A stretch of 64,000 bases of DNA from Suicoccus acidiformans (GTDB lineage Bacteria > Bacillota > Bacilli > Lactobacillales > Aerococcaceae): the NCBI RefSeq assembly GCF_003546865.1, contig NZ_CP023434.1, positions 1,612,001-1,676,000 of the forward strand. Direction: 5' to 3'. Under the pieces are notes generated by a model that saw only the letters and a program-made list of their open reading frames with translations, did not search any database and was not told where the DNA came from. Within the stretch, counting starts at the first letter, position 1; each line of letters opens with the position of its first letter. The translations under genes were made by a program, and so were the position numbers. Shown here one piece after another: positions 57,060-64,000 of this stretch.

Positions 57060-57323
57060 CTAAGCTTCAGGAATATCTTCATTCTCCCGTTGATGCAAGC
57101 CTTTCTCCTTTTGAATTCTCTTAACTGTATCAGGCGTGATGTCATCCCCATCACTGTTCACCACTTTAATCCCTTCAATATGCGAACGCATACCGCGCCG
57201 GAAATTCTTTAAATACTCTTGGTGTAAAGCTTCGCGCTCTTGGGCTTCTTCCGGCGTTAAGCTGTCTTCACGTTTCTTTTGAGCTAGGGTTCTAAGTCTC
57301 TTTAATTTTTCTTCGCTAAGCAA
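57060..57323 (-). CDS. DUF896 (UPF0291/YnzC) family protein
   Basis: An 87-residue helical, charged protein: LLSEEKLKRLRTLAQKKRED at the start (helical hairpin) and IKVVNSDGDDITPDTVKRIQ, the conserved DUF896 core. The start is a TTG at 57323 with AAAGGAG 7 nt upstream; the longer upstream reading frame would run through the LexA box and the lexA promoter. In Bacillus the homologue ynzC lies in the lexA-neighbouring SOS operon. Here it is divergent from lexA, with a LexA box 18 bp upstream, so SOS induction is likely. Confidence 0.88.
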   Translation of the reverse strand: MLSEEKLKRLRTLAQKKREDSLTPEEAQEREALHQEYLKNFRRGMRSHIEGIKVVNSDGDDITPDTVKRIQKEKGLHQRENEDIPEA

Positions 57324-57340
57324 ATTTTTTCTCCTTTCAA

Positions 57341-57354
57341 CGAACACTTGTTTG
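57341..57354. promoter_or_regulatory. LexA (SOS) operator between lexA and DUF896
   Basis: CGAACACTTGTTTG matches CGAAC-N4-GTTCG with one mismatch. It overlaps the lexA -35, giving autoregulation, and probably also covers the DUF896 promoter. Confidence 0.85.
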
Positions 57355-57380
57355 TTTTTTGTTTTGGATTCTGGTATAAT
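57352..57380 (+). promoter_or_regulatory. Promoter of lexA
   Basis: TTGTTT (57352-57357), 17-bp spacer, TATAAT (57375-57380) with TGG before it (extended -10). Confidence 0.78.
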
Positions 57381-57410
57381 AAAAACAAATAAAGGAAGTG
57401 AGATGATAAT

Positions 57411-58028
57411 ATGCGCTCCATAACATCGAAACAACTGAACATTCTTACGTGCATTTACGATGCAATTGAAGCCAATGGCTATCCGCCTACCGTCCGAGAA
57501 ATCGGTGCCACCGTCGGGCTAGCCTCCACTTCAACCGTTCACGGTCACTTGTCTCGCCTAGAAAAAGGTGGATATATTAGCCGAGACGCAAGTAAAACGC
57601 GCGCTATTGAACTGACACCGGCTGCCTTTGAAGTTCTAGGTATTCAATCTGATAAAATCCCCTTACTTGGTCGCGTCGCTGCTGGTGAACCAATCTTGGC
57701 CATTGAAGAAGCAACTGAATTCTATCCTGTCCCACCAAATTTAGATCACTTCGATCAGAATGACCTCTTCATGCTCGAAATTAATGGCGAAAGTATGGTG
57801 AATGCTGGTATCTTTGATGGCGACCTCATCACAGTTCGCCGTCAACCGACTGCTGTGAATGGGGAGATTGTTGTGGCAATGACTGCTGAAGATGAAGTGA
57901 CGTGTAAAACTTTCTTTAAGAAGGACAATCACTTTATTTTGCGTCCCGAAAATGACACGATGGATGATATTGTTCTCGATGATGTTTCTATTATAGGAAA
58001 AGTTGTCGCACTTTACCGTGAACTTTAA
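57411..58028 (+). CDS. lexA: SOS repressor LexA
   Basis: Represses DNA-damage genes and cleaves itself when bound to RecA filaments. The 205-residue protein has a winged helix (about residues 1-65), the Ala91-Gly92 cleavage site in RVAAGEP, and the Ser-Lys dyad at Ser128 (NGESM) and Lys166 (TCKTF), one residue off the known Bacillus positions. Own operator overlaps the promoter. Monocistronic; a perfect terminator follows. Confidence 0.98.
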   Translation: MRSITSKQLNILTCIYDAIEANGYPPTVREIGATVGLASTSTVHGHLSRLEKGGYISRDASKTRAIELTPAAFEVLGIQSDKIPLLGRVAAGEPILAIEEATEFYPVPPNLDHFDQNDLFMLEINGESMVNAGIFDGDLITVRRQPTAVNGEIVVAMTAEDEVTCKTFFKKDNHFILRPENDTMDDIVLDDVSIIGKVVALYREL

Positions 58029-58041
58029 GCATTTATCTTAA

Positions 58042-58075
58042 ACAGCTTCTTGTCATAAAGCAAGAAGCTGTTTTT
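58042..58075 (+). terminator. Terminator of lexA
   Basis: Perfect 12-bp stem AACAGCTTCTTG/CAAGAAGCTGTT (58042-58053 and 58062-58073), then a U-tract. Confidence 0.92.
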
Positions 58076-58162
58076 GTGTTTCATGCAGTTTAAAGGCAAA
58101 GCCCATCTCTGGAACTAGCTTTCAACCACCTTATCAGGTGTCTCCATGAGAAATGAACTCAT

Positions 58163-58675
58163 TTAATAAGTCATCAACGTCTTATATTCATAACCAGCTA
58201 ATTGCTCTTTACCTTTTAAATCTTCTAATTCAATAAGGAAAGCACAGCCGGCTACCACGCCACCTAAGGCTTCGATTAAATCAATCGTCGCTTTAATGGT
58301 TCCCCCTGTCGCCAACAGGTCATCAATAATTAACACCCGTTGACCAGGTTTGACAGCATCCTTATGCATCGTTAACGTATTTGAGCCATATTCTAAATCA
58401 TAATTCACTTCGACCGTTTCTCTTGGCAACTTATTCGGTTTACGTACCGGAACAAAGCCAATTTCTAATGCATAAGCGACTGGGCAACCAATAATAAAGC
58501 CACGGGCCTCTGGGCCTGCAACCAAGTCGACTTTAAGCGACCGAGCGTACTCTACGATTTGTTCTGTTGCATAGTGGAAAGCCTCTCCATTTGCCATTAA
58601 AGGCGTGATGTCACGGAATGTGACCCCCTCTTCTGGATAATCTTCAACTTTAGCAATATAATCTTTTAAATTCAT
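58163..58675 (-). CDS. apt: Adenine phosphoribosyltransferase
   Basis: Salvages adenine to AMP using PRPP. The 170-residue protein has the PRPP-binding motif [16 protein letters not shown] near residue 120 and the [16 protein letters not shown] loop near residue 58. ATG 58675 (GGGAG 8 nt upstream) is preferred to the TTG at 58693, which is before that site. It starts 1 nt after the recJ stop, so it is translationally coupled, the usual recJ-apt order in Firmicutes. Confidence 0.96.
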   Translation of the reverse strand: MNLKDYIAKVEDYPEEGVTFRDITPLMANGEAFHYATEQIVEYARSLKVDLVAGPEARGFIIGCPVAYALEIGFVPVRKPNKLPRETVEVNYDLEYGSNTLTMHKDAVKPGQRVLIIDDLLATGGTIKATIDLIEALGGVVAGCAFLIELEDLKGKEQLAGYEYKTLMTY

Positions 58676-58676
58676 C

Positions 58677-61004
58677 TTAGTCGCTCCCTTCAAAATATTC
58701 TTGTATAACCGACAAAGGTTGATAATTCAATAGGGCTTCTATCTCCATCGCCTTTTCAAAAGCCTGGTAAGCATCAAGTTCTGTTAAATTTACTTTCGCT
58801 TCAATATCTTGTTGATAGGCCAACCAACCGTCTTTTATTATAACAAATTCTGCCTCATAAAACATTAAGATAAGTAACTTTAAGCGCGTAGATGAAATAT
58901 TTAGCTGCTGACTCAGCGAAGCTAACTCCGGACGAATTTCAAATTGTGGCCGCTGTTGAATATAACGAAAGAGCTTGCTTGCATCTTGCCGGTCTGGTAA
59001 GCCAGCTAAATACTTCGACTCTTGAATGTAAACCCGCCAATGAATCTCTTGCCAATCATGTTCTAATAGTGTCCGCAAATCATCTAAGGCTTTCGGTGGT
59101 TCTACAACGACCAGGCGTGTATACTTCATATCTGATTCACTCAATTGCTCGTATAAAATTGCCTTAGAACTTGCTTTAATATATGCTTGCGCATAATTCA
59201 AGAGCTTTGTATGGGTAAATACATATAAGGCATCTGAGTATTCGAATAGGCTTGTTTCCAAACGACTTCCTCGTAAATCCAGCCACTGACTTCCCTTTAG
59301 TCCAATGTCTTCTAACTGCAATTGTGGCAGACGTTGATTATTCCATTCATTCATATCCAAGTAACCCACAAGCGAGACAGTAGTCTGCTCTTTCAGGCGA
59401 TGGCACTGTTCAGCTTTTGAAAAGCCGATTACCTGCAAGCTATCAGTACCCTGGGCTACATTTAATTTAATGTGACTTTGATCTTGACCAATGGCTCGAA
59501 TAGAAATAATAGTCGCATCTTCAACATAGACTAAAGGTCGAGGATTATCCATACCAAAAGGACCTAAAAGACTTAAGTGCTCAATTAACGGCTCGTCAAT
59601 TTCAGCTAGGCTTACTTTCAGATCAATCGTTAACTGATTAGGAGCTTCAATGATTTCTTGGAAGGCAGTGCTAGAGGTTTCCATAGCCTCTTTAAAGGCA
59701 GTCCACTGCCGTTCATCAACCGTCAAGCCCGCAGCCTGACTATGCCCGCCAAAATACGCTATATATTCCTTCTGCTCGTTGAGCCATTCAAACAAATTGA
59801 TACCTTGAATACTCCGCCCGCTCCCTTTATATACTCCTGCTTCAGTTTGGTGTTCAAAGAGCAGAACAGGTCGATGGTAGCGTTCCACCAAACGACTCGC
59901 AACTATCCCTAAAACCCCAGCTGCCCAACCAGCCTGCCCTTCTATAATAACATCAGGCAATGCAGAAGCTGTCTCTAGCTTGGCAATGATTTCCCGCTCA
60001 ATACTTTGGACAATAGCTTGCCTTCGCGCATTCTCTTCGTTCATAAAGTTAAGGATTTCTTGCGCCTCTTGCTCATCATATGTCTGTAGCCATTTCAAAC
60101 CAGGTGTAGGATCTCCTAAACGACCCAAGGAGTTCAGACGGGGGCCAATGACGAAGCCGATTGTATCTGTAGTAATATCACTTGCTTGAATGTTCTGCTC
60201 ATCAAATAAAAGTTGTAAGCCAATACGTGGTGTATTCTTTAATAAATTGAGGCCACTTAAGACGATGGTGCGGTTCTCATCAGTTAGCGACACCATATCA
60301 GCAATCGTACCAATCGCTGCTAACTCAAGTCCTTCAACCGGGACTTCTTCGAGTAAGGCGGCCGCTAATTTTAAAGCTACACCCGCACCAGCCAAATCAC
60401 CAAATGGATAGGCTCCTTCAGGATGACGGGGGTGGACAATTGCATAGGCATCCGGTAAGGTATCTTGGAGCTCATGGTGGTCGGTGACAATGACATCAAC
60501 TCCTTGCTCTTTGGCATAAGCAATTGCTTCAAAGCCAGCTACCCCATTATCTACGGTGATAATCAACTCAATTCCTTGTTCAATAAATTCTCGGTACCGC
60601 TCTAAATTAGGGCCATAGCCATCTTGATGGCGATTGGGTAAATAATAAGTAACATGCGCCCCTAAACTTTCTAAGCACTCATACATAATGAGCGTGCTCG
60701 TAATACCATCCGCATCATAATCCCCATAGACGAGTATGGCCGCTTCACTCGCAATCGCCTCTTGAATCCGCTCAACAGCCCGGCTCATATCATACATTAA
60801 GAAGGGATCATGGAACACTTGCGGAGTCGGATCGGTAACTTTCCGATAGCTTTCTGGTTCAACAATGCCTCTTTGGAATAGAAAACGCAAAAAAGCGGGA
60901 CTGACATCAATCCCGGCTTCTTGGAAACGTGCTTGCATTGCACCGAGCTCACCTTCTGAGGGTTCGGTATACTCCCATTGATAGCGTGCTAAATTCAATT
61001 GCAA
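58677..61004 (-). CDS. recJ: Single-stranded-DNA-specific exonuclease RecJ
   Basis: 5'-3' exonuclease for single-stranded DNA acting in recombination, base excision and mismatch repair. The 775-residue protein has the DHH core ([11 protein letters not shown] near residue 95, VTDHHELQD near 174), the DHHA1 motif ([11 protein letters not shown] near 415), an OB fold and the Firmicutes-type C-terminal extension (about residues 570-775). The start is TTG at 61004, 10 nt after AAGGAG; the nearer ATG is out of frame. It is the first gene of recJ-apt. Confidence 0.95.
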   Translation of the reverse strand: MQLNLARYQWEYTEPSEGELGAMQARFQEAGIDVSPAFLRFLFQRGIVEPESYRKVTDPTPQVFHDPFLMYDMSRAVERIQEAIASEAAILVYGDYDADGITSTLIMYECLESLGAHVTYYLPNRHQDGYGPNLERYREFIEQGIELIITVDNGVAGFEAIAYAKEQGVDVIVTDHHELQDTLPDAYAIVHPRHPEGAYPFGDLAGAGVALKLAAALLEEVPVEGLELAAIGTIADMVSLTDENRTIVLSGLNLLKNTPRIGLQLLFDEQNIQASDITTDTIGFVIGPRLNSLGRLGDPTPGLKWLQTYDEQEAQEILNFMNEENARRQAIVQSIEREIIAKLETASALPDVIIEGQAGWAAGVLGIVASRLVERYHRPVLLFEHQTEAGVYKGSGRSIQGINLFEWLNEQKEYIAYFGGHSQAAGLTVDERQWTAFKEAMETSSTAFQEIIEAPNQLTIDLKVSLAEIDEPLIEHLSLLGPFGMDNPRPLVYVEDATIISIRAIGQDQSHIKLNVAQGTDSLQVIGFSKAEQCHRLKEQTTVSLVGYLDMNEWNNQRLPQLQLEDIGLKGSQWLDLRGSRLETSLFEYSDALYVFTHTKLLNYAQAYIKASSKAILYEQLSESDMKYTRLVVVEPPKALDDLRTLLEHDWQEIHWRVYIQESKYLAGLPDRQDASKLFRYIQQRPQFEIRPELASLSQQLNISSTRLKLLILMFYEAEFVIIKDGWLAYQQDIEAKVNLTELDAYQAFEKAMEIEALLNYQPLSVIQEYFEGSD

Positions 61005-61018
61005 ATTTCATCTTCTCC

Positions 61019-61600
61019 TTACAATTGGATAACCTCATCTTGTTCATCTTTATCGTCTTCAGAGGTCTCGTCATTGGTAGCTTCTACAACAACCACTGCA
61101 TCATCCGCTTCATCTGCATCAATTACCTCAACCACTTCAGCCTCTACTTCCGTTTCGCCATCGACTGTATCTGCGGCCTGGGGTGCAGTATCTGAAGCCA
61201 TTGCTGACTCGCTTTCAATTGAATCATCTGTTATTTCTTCATAGTCAAGCAAGGTAGCCGTATGATCAGCTTGGTAATCTTGTTCGCGAACTTGTGCTTT
61301 TAACTCACTAATCTCTTTGTCTTTCTTAATTTGCATTTCAGTCAATTCACCGCGCAACTGATTTGCTTCCCGTTCGAAACCTTTCGCATCTTTACGGTAG
61401 CCTTGAATAGAAGCCACGGAAGTAACTAAACCAACAATAACCCCAACAAGGACACTAAATAAAATCACTAATACCAGTGGTATTTCAACCGTCCGTACAA
61501 AGAAATCTATCGCTACAGAATTCGTATTCTGCAAAGAGAAAATAACGACGACGATTAAGATAATAATCATTAAAATAACTTTCCATTGTTCTTTCATCAC
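61019..61600 (-). CDS. LapA/DUF1049-like membrane protein with long acidic tail
   Basis: A 193-residue protein with two transmembrane helices (about residues 7-25 and 42-64) separated by NTNSVAIDFF, the DUF1049 (LapA) hallmark. A coiled coil (about 70-110) follows, and then a strikingly acidic region (about 120-193) with only few basic residues. LapA-type proteins in Gram-negatives act in LPS regulation; here the function is unknown. Its ATG is immediately after the SDR stop, so it is probably cotranscribed with rnz and the SDR gene. Confidence 0.85.
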   Translation of the reverse strand: MMKEQWKVILMIIILIVVVIFSLQNTNSVAIDFFVRTVEIPLVLVILFSVLVGVIVGLVTSVASIQGYRKDAKGFEREANQLRGELTEMQIKKDKEISELKAQVREQDYQADHTATLLDYEEITDDSIESESAMASDTAPQAADTVDGETEVEAEVVEVIDADEADDAVVVVEATNDETSEDDKDEQDEVIQL

Positions 61601-62407
61601 TTAGCCCTCCTTGAGGTTGAAAAAATACTTGACGACAAAATCCCCAACGATCGGAAACAAACCATATAATTGGGAAGCTAACTGCAGTATCGAAGGGCGA
61701 TTAAGCTCCCGGGGCTTACGTTTGCTCCCCATTGCTTGAATAATCTCCTGAGCCAGACTATCCGGCTCCAGGGCCAAAGGATACACCCGCTCTAAATACG
61801 CCTGCATGCTTGCTTCATGAGAGAAGAAAGCTGTGCGAACCGGTCCAGGATTCACCACGGTTACTTGTATGCCAGCATGGGCAACTTCCATGCGCAAACT
61901 ATTTGCATAGCTTATTATACCAGATTTACTCGCAGAGTACACCCCAGACGCTGGTGTCGCAATCTTGCCCGCTGAAGATGCCACTAGCGTCAGATGGCCT
62001 GGGATACCACGCTTTAGCCATTGCTGGGTCAAAAGTTGACTTACATGCATCGCTGAAAGGGTATTAATTTGGAGCATTTGCCGCATATCCTCATAGGATA
62101 AGGCCACAGCTTCTTTAAATAAGCCATAGCCTGCGCAATGCACTGCACCATGAATAACAGGACGCTTGGCAAAAGCCCAATTAATAGCATGTTCCAAAGC
62201 ATGGTTATCTGTCAGATCTACAGCAATAACTAAGACATCCACCTTATAACGGCGAAATATGTCTTGGGCAATTTCGATGAGTTTCTCTTTGCGCCGGGCA
62301 AGCAGAATTAAATGCCCACCCTCTTTAGCAAGTCCGTAGGCTACAGCCCGACCAATGCCACTACTGGCACCCGTAACAAGCCAAACTTTACCCGTTACTC
62401 TCCCCAC
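61601..62407 (-). CDS. SDR family NAD(P)-dependent oxidoreductase
   Basis: A 268-residue short-chain dehydrogenase. Cofactor-binding TGASSGIGRAVAYG (near residue 13), catalytic Ser in LVASSAGKIA (near 143) and YSASK (Tyr-x-x-x-Lys near 157) are intact. The C-terminal region with a hydrophobic end resembles the YqjQ/DltE-type group. Substrate unknown. Starts adjacent to the rnz stop and ends adjacent to the lapA-like start, so the three form a tightly packed unit. Confidence 0.92.
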   Translation of the reverse strand: MGRVTGKVWLVTGASSGIGRAVAYGLAKEGGHLILLARRKEKLIEIAQDIFRRYKVDVLVIAVDLTDNHALEHAINWAFAKRPVIHGAVHCAGYGLFKEAVALSYEDMRQMLQINTLSAMHVSQLLTQQWLKRGIPGHLTLVASSAGKIATPASGVYSASKSGIISYANSLRMEVAHAGIQVTVVNPGPVRTAFFSHEASMQAYLERVYPLALEPDSLAQEIIQAMGSKRKPRELNRPSILQLASQLYGLFPIVGDFVVKYFFNLKEG

Positions 62408-63331
62408 TTAGTCCACCTCAAATTGCTGTAAATCATGGACAATCTGACTTTCGGGAAAGATACGTTTGGCTTGATTAGCCAACTGCTTAACATCAGCGGC
62501 TAAATATCTTGAACTAATATGGTTAATATATAATTGCTTCACTTGATTTCTTTCAGCGGCCTTGGCTGCATCAGCAACAGTTGAGTGGAAATAGCGATGC
62601 GCCATCTTCGCTTCATCTTGACTGTGTGTGCCTTCATGAACAAGTACGTCTGCATCCTTAGCTAGAATGTCGATATTGGCATTCGGTCGGGTATCGCCCA
62701 GAATTGTTATAACACGCCCAGCTTTAGGCTGCCCGATAAAATCCTTCCCATCCAAGACAGTCCCGTCAGCTAGTGTCACAATTTCACCCCGCTTAAGTTG
62801 ACCGAAAATAGGTCCATTCGGGATATTATATTCTTGTAGCTTCCCAACAAGAAGCTCACCTTCTTTATCAGGTTCTATAATCCGATAGCCAAAGCACTCA
62901 ACGCCGTGTTTCAGTGGTAAATATTCAATCAGCCAACCTTGATGGGCAATGCTCCCTCCTTGACTATCTAATTCGACTATCTTCAAAGGATACTGCAGTT
63001 TTGTCTGTGAATACCTCAAGGAGGATTCCACATAGCCTTTAATACCCTTCGGTCCATAAATGGTTAAAGGTTCATTATCTCCCCCTTGGAAAGAACGACT
63101 ACTTAAAAAACCAGGTAAACCAAAGATATGGTCTCCATGTAAATGCGTAATAAATATATGAGTTACTTTCCTCGGTTTTAACGTTGTTTTCAGAATTTGA
63201 TGTTGGGTAGCTTCACCACAATCAAATATCCAAATTTCATTCAATTCGTCTAATAATTTTAAGGCCAAAGAACTCACATTGCGCCCTTTTGAAGGTACGC
63301 CAGCTCCTGTGCCGAGAAATAATAATTCCAT
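62408..63331 (-). CDS. rnz: Ribonuclease Z
   Basis: Endonuclease that removes 3' trailers from tRNA precursors, especially those lacking an encoded CCA. The 307-residue metallo-beta-lactamase fold has HLHGDH (His63, His65, Asp67, His68), LGDTRPN near 211 and HEGTH near 230 with further metal ligands, and the exosite region (PLKHGVECFGYRI near 140). Full length. First gene of rnz-SDR-lapA. Confidence 0.96.
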   Translation of the reverse strand: MELLFLGTGAGVPSKGRNVSSLALKLLDELNEIWIFDCGEATQHQILKTTLKPRKVTHIFITHLHGDHIFGLPGFLSSRSFQGGDNEPLTIYGPKGIKGYVESSLRYSQTKLQYPLKIVELDSQGGSIAHQGWLIEYLPLKHGVECFGYRIIEPDKEGELLVGKLQEYNIPNGPIFGQLKRGEIVTLADGTVLDGKDFIGQPKAGRVITILGDTRPNANIDILAKDADVLVHEGTHSQDEAKMAHRYFHSTVADAAKAAERNQVKQLYINHISSRYLAADVKQLANQAKRIFPESQIVHDLQQFEVD

Positions 63332-63640
63332 TGTCTCACATCTTTTCTAATTTCACACTTGTGTCATTATAGCGTAATTTTCAAGATATAACACGGAATC
63401 TTTAGTAGAAAACACGCTTTTCTATTCAAAATTATATTTTGCGACAGACACATCCTTGAATGAGTGCATACAAACTATAATCTAATCTTCCCCAAAATCA
63501 TACACTTCAAAGAATATAAATATTGCCGAACGTTGATAAGGCTGCTTTTTTCAGGAGATATTATTTTCAGCATGGGTTGTATAAATATGCAGTGCAGCTC
63601 AGTGTTATAAAGATTTTTTGAAAGGGGAAATTTATGCTAC
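63332..63640. other. Intergenic region upstream of rnz
   Basis: About 310 bp without a convincing gene. It contains the rnz 5' region; a minus-strand TATAAT (about 63372-63377) is a possible -10 without a good -35. No RNA gene or repeat was recognised. Confidence 0.55.
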
Positions 63641-63693
63641 AAAGAAAAACCGAATCATCCGCCCAAGCCGAAGCCTTTTGGCGAATAATTCGG
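63641..63693 (-). terminator. Terminator of the SGNH/OatA-like gene
   Basis: Fourteen-base-pair stem with two G-U pairs (63650-63663 with 63680-63693) followed on the minus strand by a UUUUUCUUU tract. It sits 29 bp after the gene stop. Confidence 0.85.
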
Positions 63694-63721
63694 ATTTAAA
63701 AATATCTCTATATAACTTGTC

Positions 63722-64000
63722 TTAACGCTGTCCGTAGACTTCCTGAGCGATAAACACCGCTAGCTCTTTGGCACCTTCTTTATTCGGGTGTGCACCATCT
63801 TCATACATCCACTCCGGATGATCGTTAGCATATGTTTCCCAGTCAATAACATGAACATTCCCATATCTCTGTGCCGCGTTAAAGAGTTGACGGTTTACGT
63901 CATCATTCCACGGTCGATTTACATTCGCCGTGACGAAATAATGGTCGCGGTCGGTACCTACGGCTTGGATGTAATCATCCAATTGATTCTGGGTAAAGGT
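63722..64000 (-). CDS. C-terminal fragment of an SGNH/OatA-like acyltransferase (cut by window edge)
   Basis: The reading frame is open to the end of the window, giving at least 92 residues of the C-terminus. It contains VNRPWNDDVNRQLFNAAQRY and the catalytic DGAHPN block (Asp-x-x-His of SGNH hydrolases) near the end, then KEGAKELAVFIAQEV. This matches the extracellular SGNH domain of OatA-like peptidoglycan or teichoic-acid O-acetyltransferases, but a stand-alone SGNH hydrolase is possible because the N-terminal part is outside the window. An apparent start within this region (TTG at 63982) is not the true start. Confidence 0.82.
   Translation of the reverse strand, partial: TFTQNQLDDYIQAVGTDRDHYFVTANVNRPWNDDVNRQLFNAAQRYGNVHVIDWETYANDHPEWMYEDGAHPNKEGAKELAVFIAQEVYGQR

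Noticed and set aside
57000-57212. Plus-strand ORF of 70 codons
   Set aside because: It is antisense to the DUF896 gene and has no ribosome-binding site or recognisable domain.
57324-57434. Longer N-terminus for the DUF896 protein
   Set aside because: It would extend through the LexA box, the lexA promoter and the lexA start; the TTG with AAAGGAG is better.
63634-63699. A 21-codon ORF with a good AAAGGGG site before ATG
   Set aside because: Most of it is the strong minus-strand terminator stem of the SGNH gene, which explains the sequence; no plus-strand terminator or conserved peptide is evident.

Overview
The window is a chromosomal segment of a low-to-moderate GC Gram-positive bacterium of the order Lactobacillales. 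The gene neighbourhoods (ymfF-ymfH-rodZ-pgsA-cinA-recA-rny; rplU-prp-rpmA; rpmG-fau-gluP-glk-rhodanese; nrnA next to a CBS/DRTGG regulator; lexA divergent from a DUF896 gene), the L27 N-terminal extension cut by Prp, the CovRS/ArlRS two-component pair and the DUF4044 micro-protein all fit. Aerococcaceae (Aerococcus/Facklamia relatives) is my best guess, by inference only. No rRNA, tRNA, prophage or CRISPR array was seen.

Layout. 0-6.3 kb: mutS-mutL mismatch-repair operon (minus) and a divergent FAD/NAD(P)-binding protein. 6.4-12.2 kb: ABC exporter, rplU-prp-rpmA behind an L21 leader, rny, and recA with a LexA box. 12.2-18 kb: cinA, pgsA, rodZ, ymfH, ymfF. 18-19.4 kb: an intact ISL3-family element with a perfect 8-bp target duplication, inserted 29 bp upstream of ymfF. 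19.5-24.4 kb: nucleoside ABC importer nupNOPQ with an attenuating terminator after the binding protein. 24.5-32.8 kb: ftsK, acyP, yidC, covRS, gnd and a 40-residue DUF4044 protein. 32.9-35.8 kb: rhodanese-like protein, glk, gluP, fau, rpmG. 36-39.4 kb: two uncharacterised envelope proteins and a class B PBP. 39.6-45 kb: YfhO, DUF1189, ACT-domain and PFL/UPF0210 proteins. 45-46.7 kb: an IS3-family element sitting in the loop of a former bidirectional terminator. 46.7-53.4 kb: cshB, zwf, nrnA, ytoI-like regulator, dinB. 53.4-56.5 kb: yajC, tgt, glutaminyl-cyclase-like protein, plsC. 56.8-64 kb: yneF, DUF896, lexA, apt, recJ, lapA-like, SDR, rnz, and a truncated SGNH/OatA-like gene at the edge.

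The genes work mainly in genome maintenance (mutSL, recA, recJ, dinB, lexA, ftsK), envelope biogenesis (PBP, YfhO, PlsC, PgsA, RodZ, YidC, YajC), RNA handling (rny, rnz, nrnA, cshB, tgt) and the oxidative pentose phosphate pathway (zwf, gnd). Three operators of the Gram-positive LexA type lie before recA, dinB and between lexA and DUF896, so the core of an SOS regulon can be read from this window. The least ordinary structures are the two IS insertions. The IS3 element splits a shared terminator and carries an end hairpin that would hide its own orfA ribosome-binding site in transcripts entering from outside. I see no entirely new multi-gene system; most of the window is conserved core genome.
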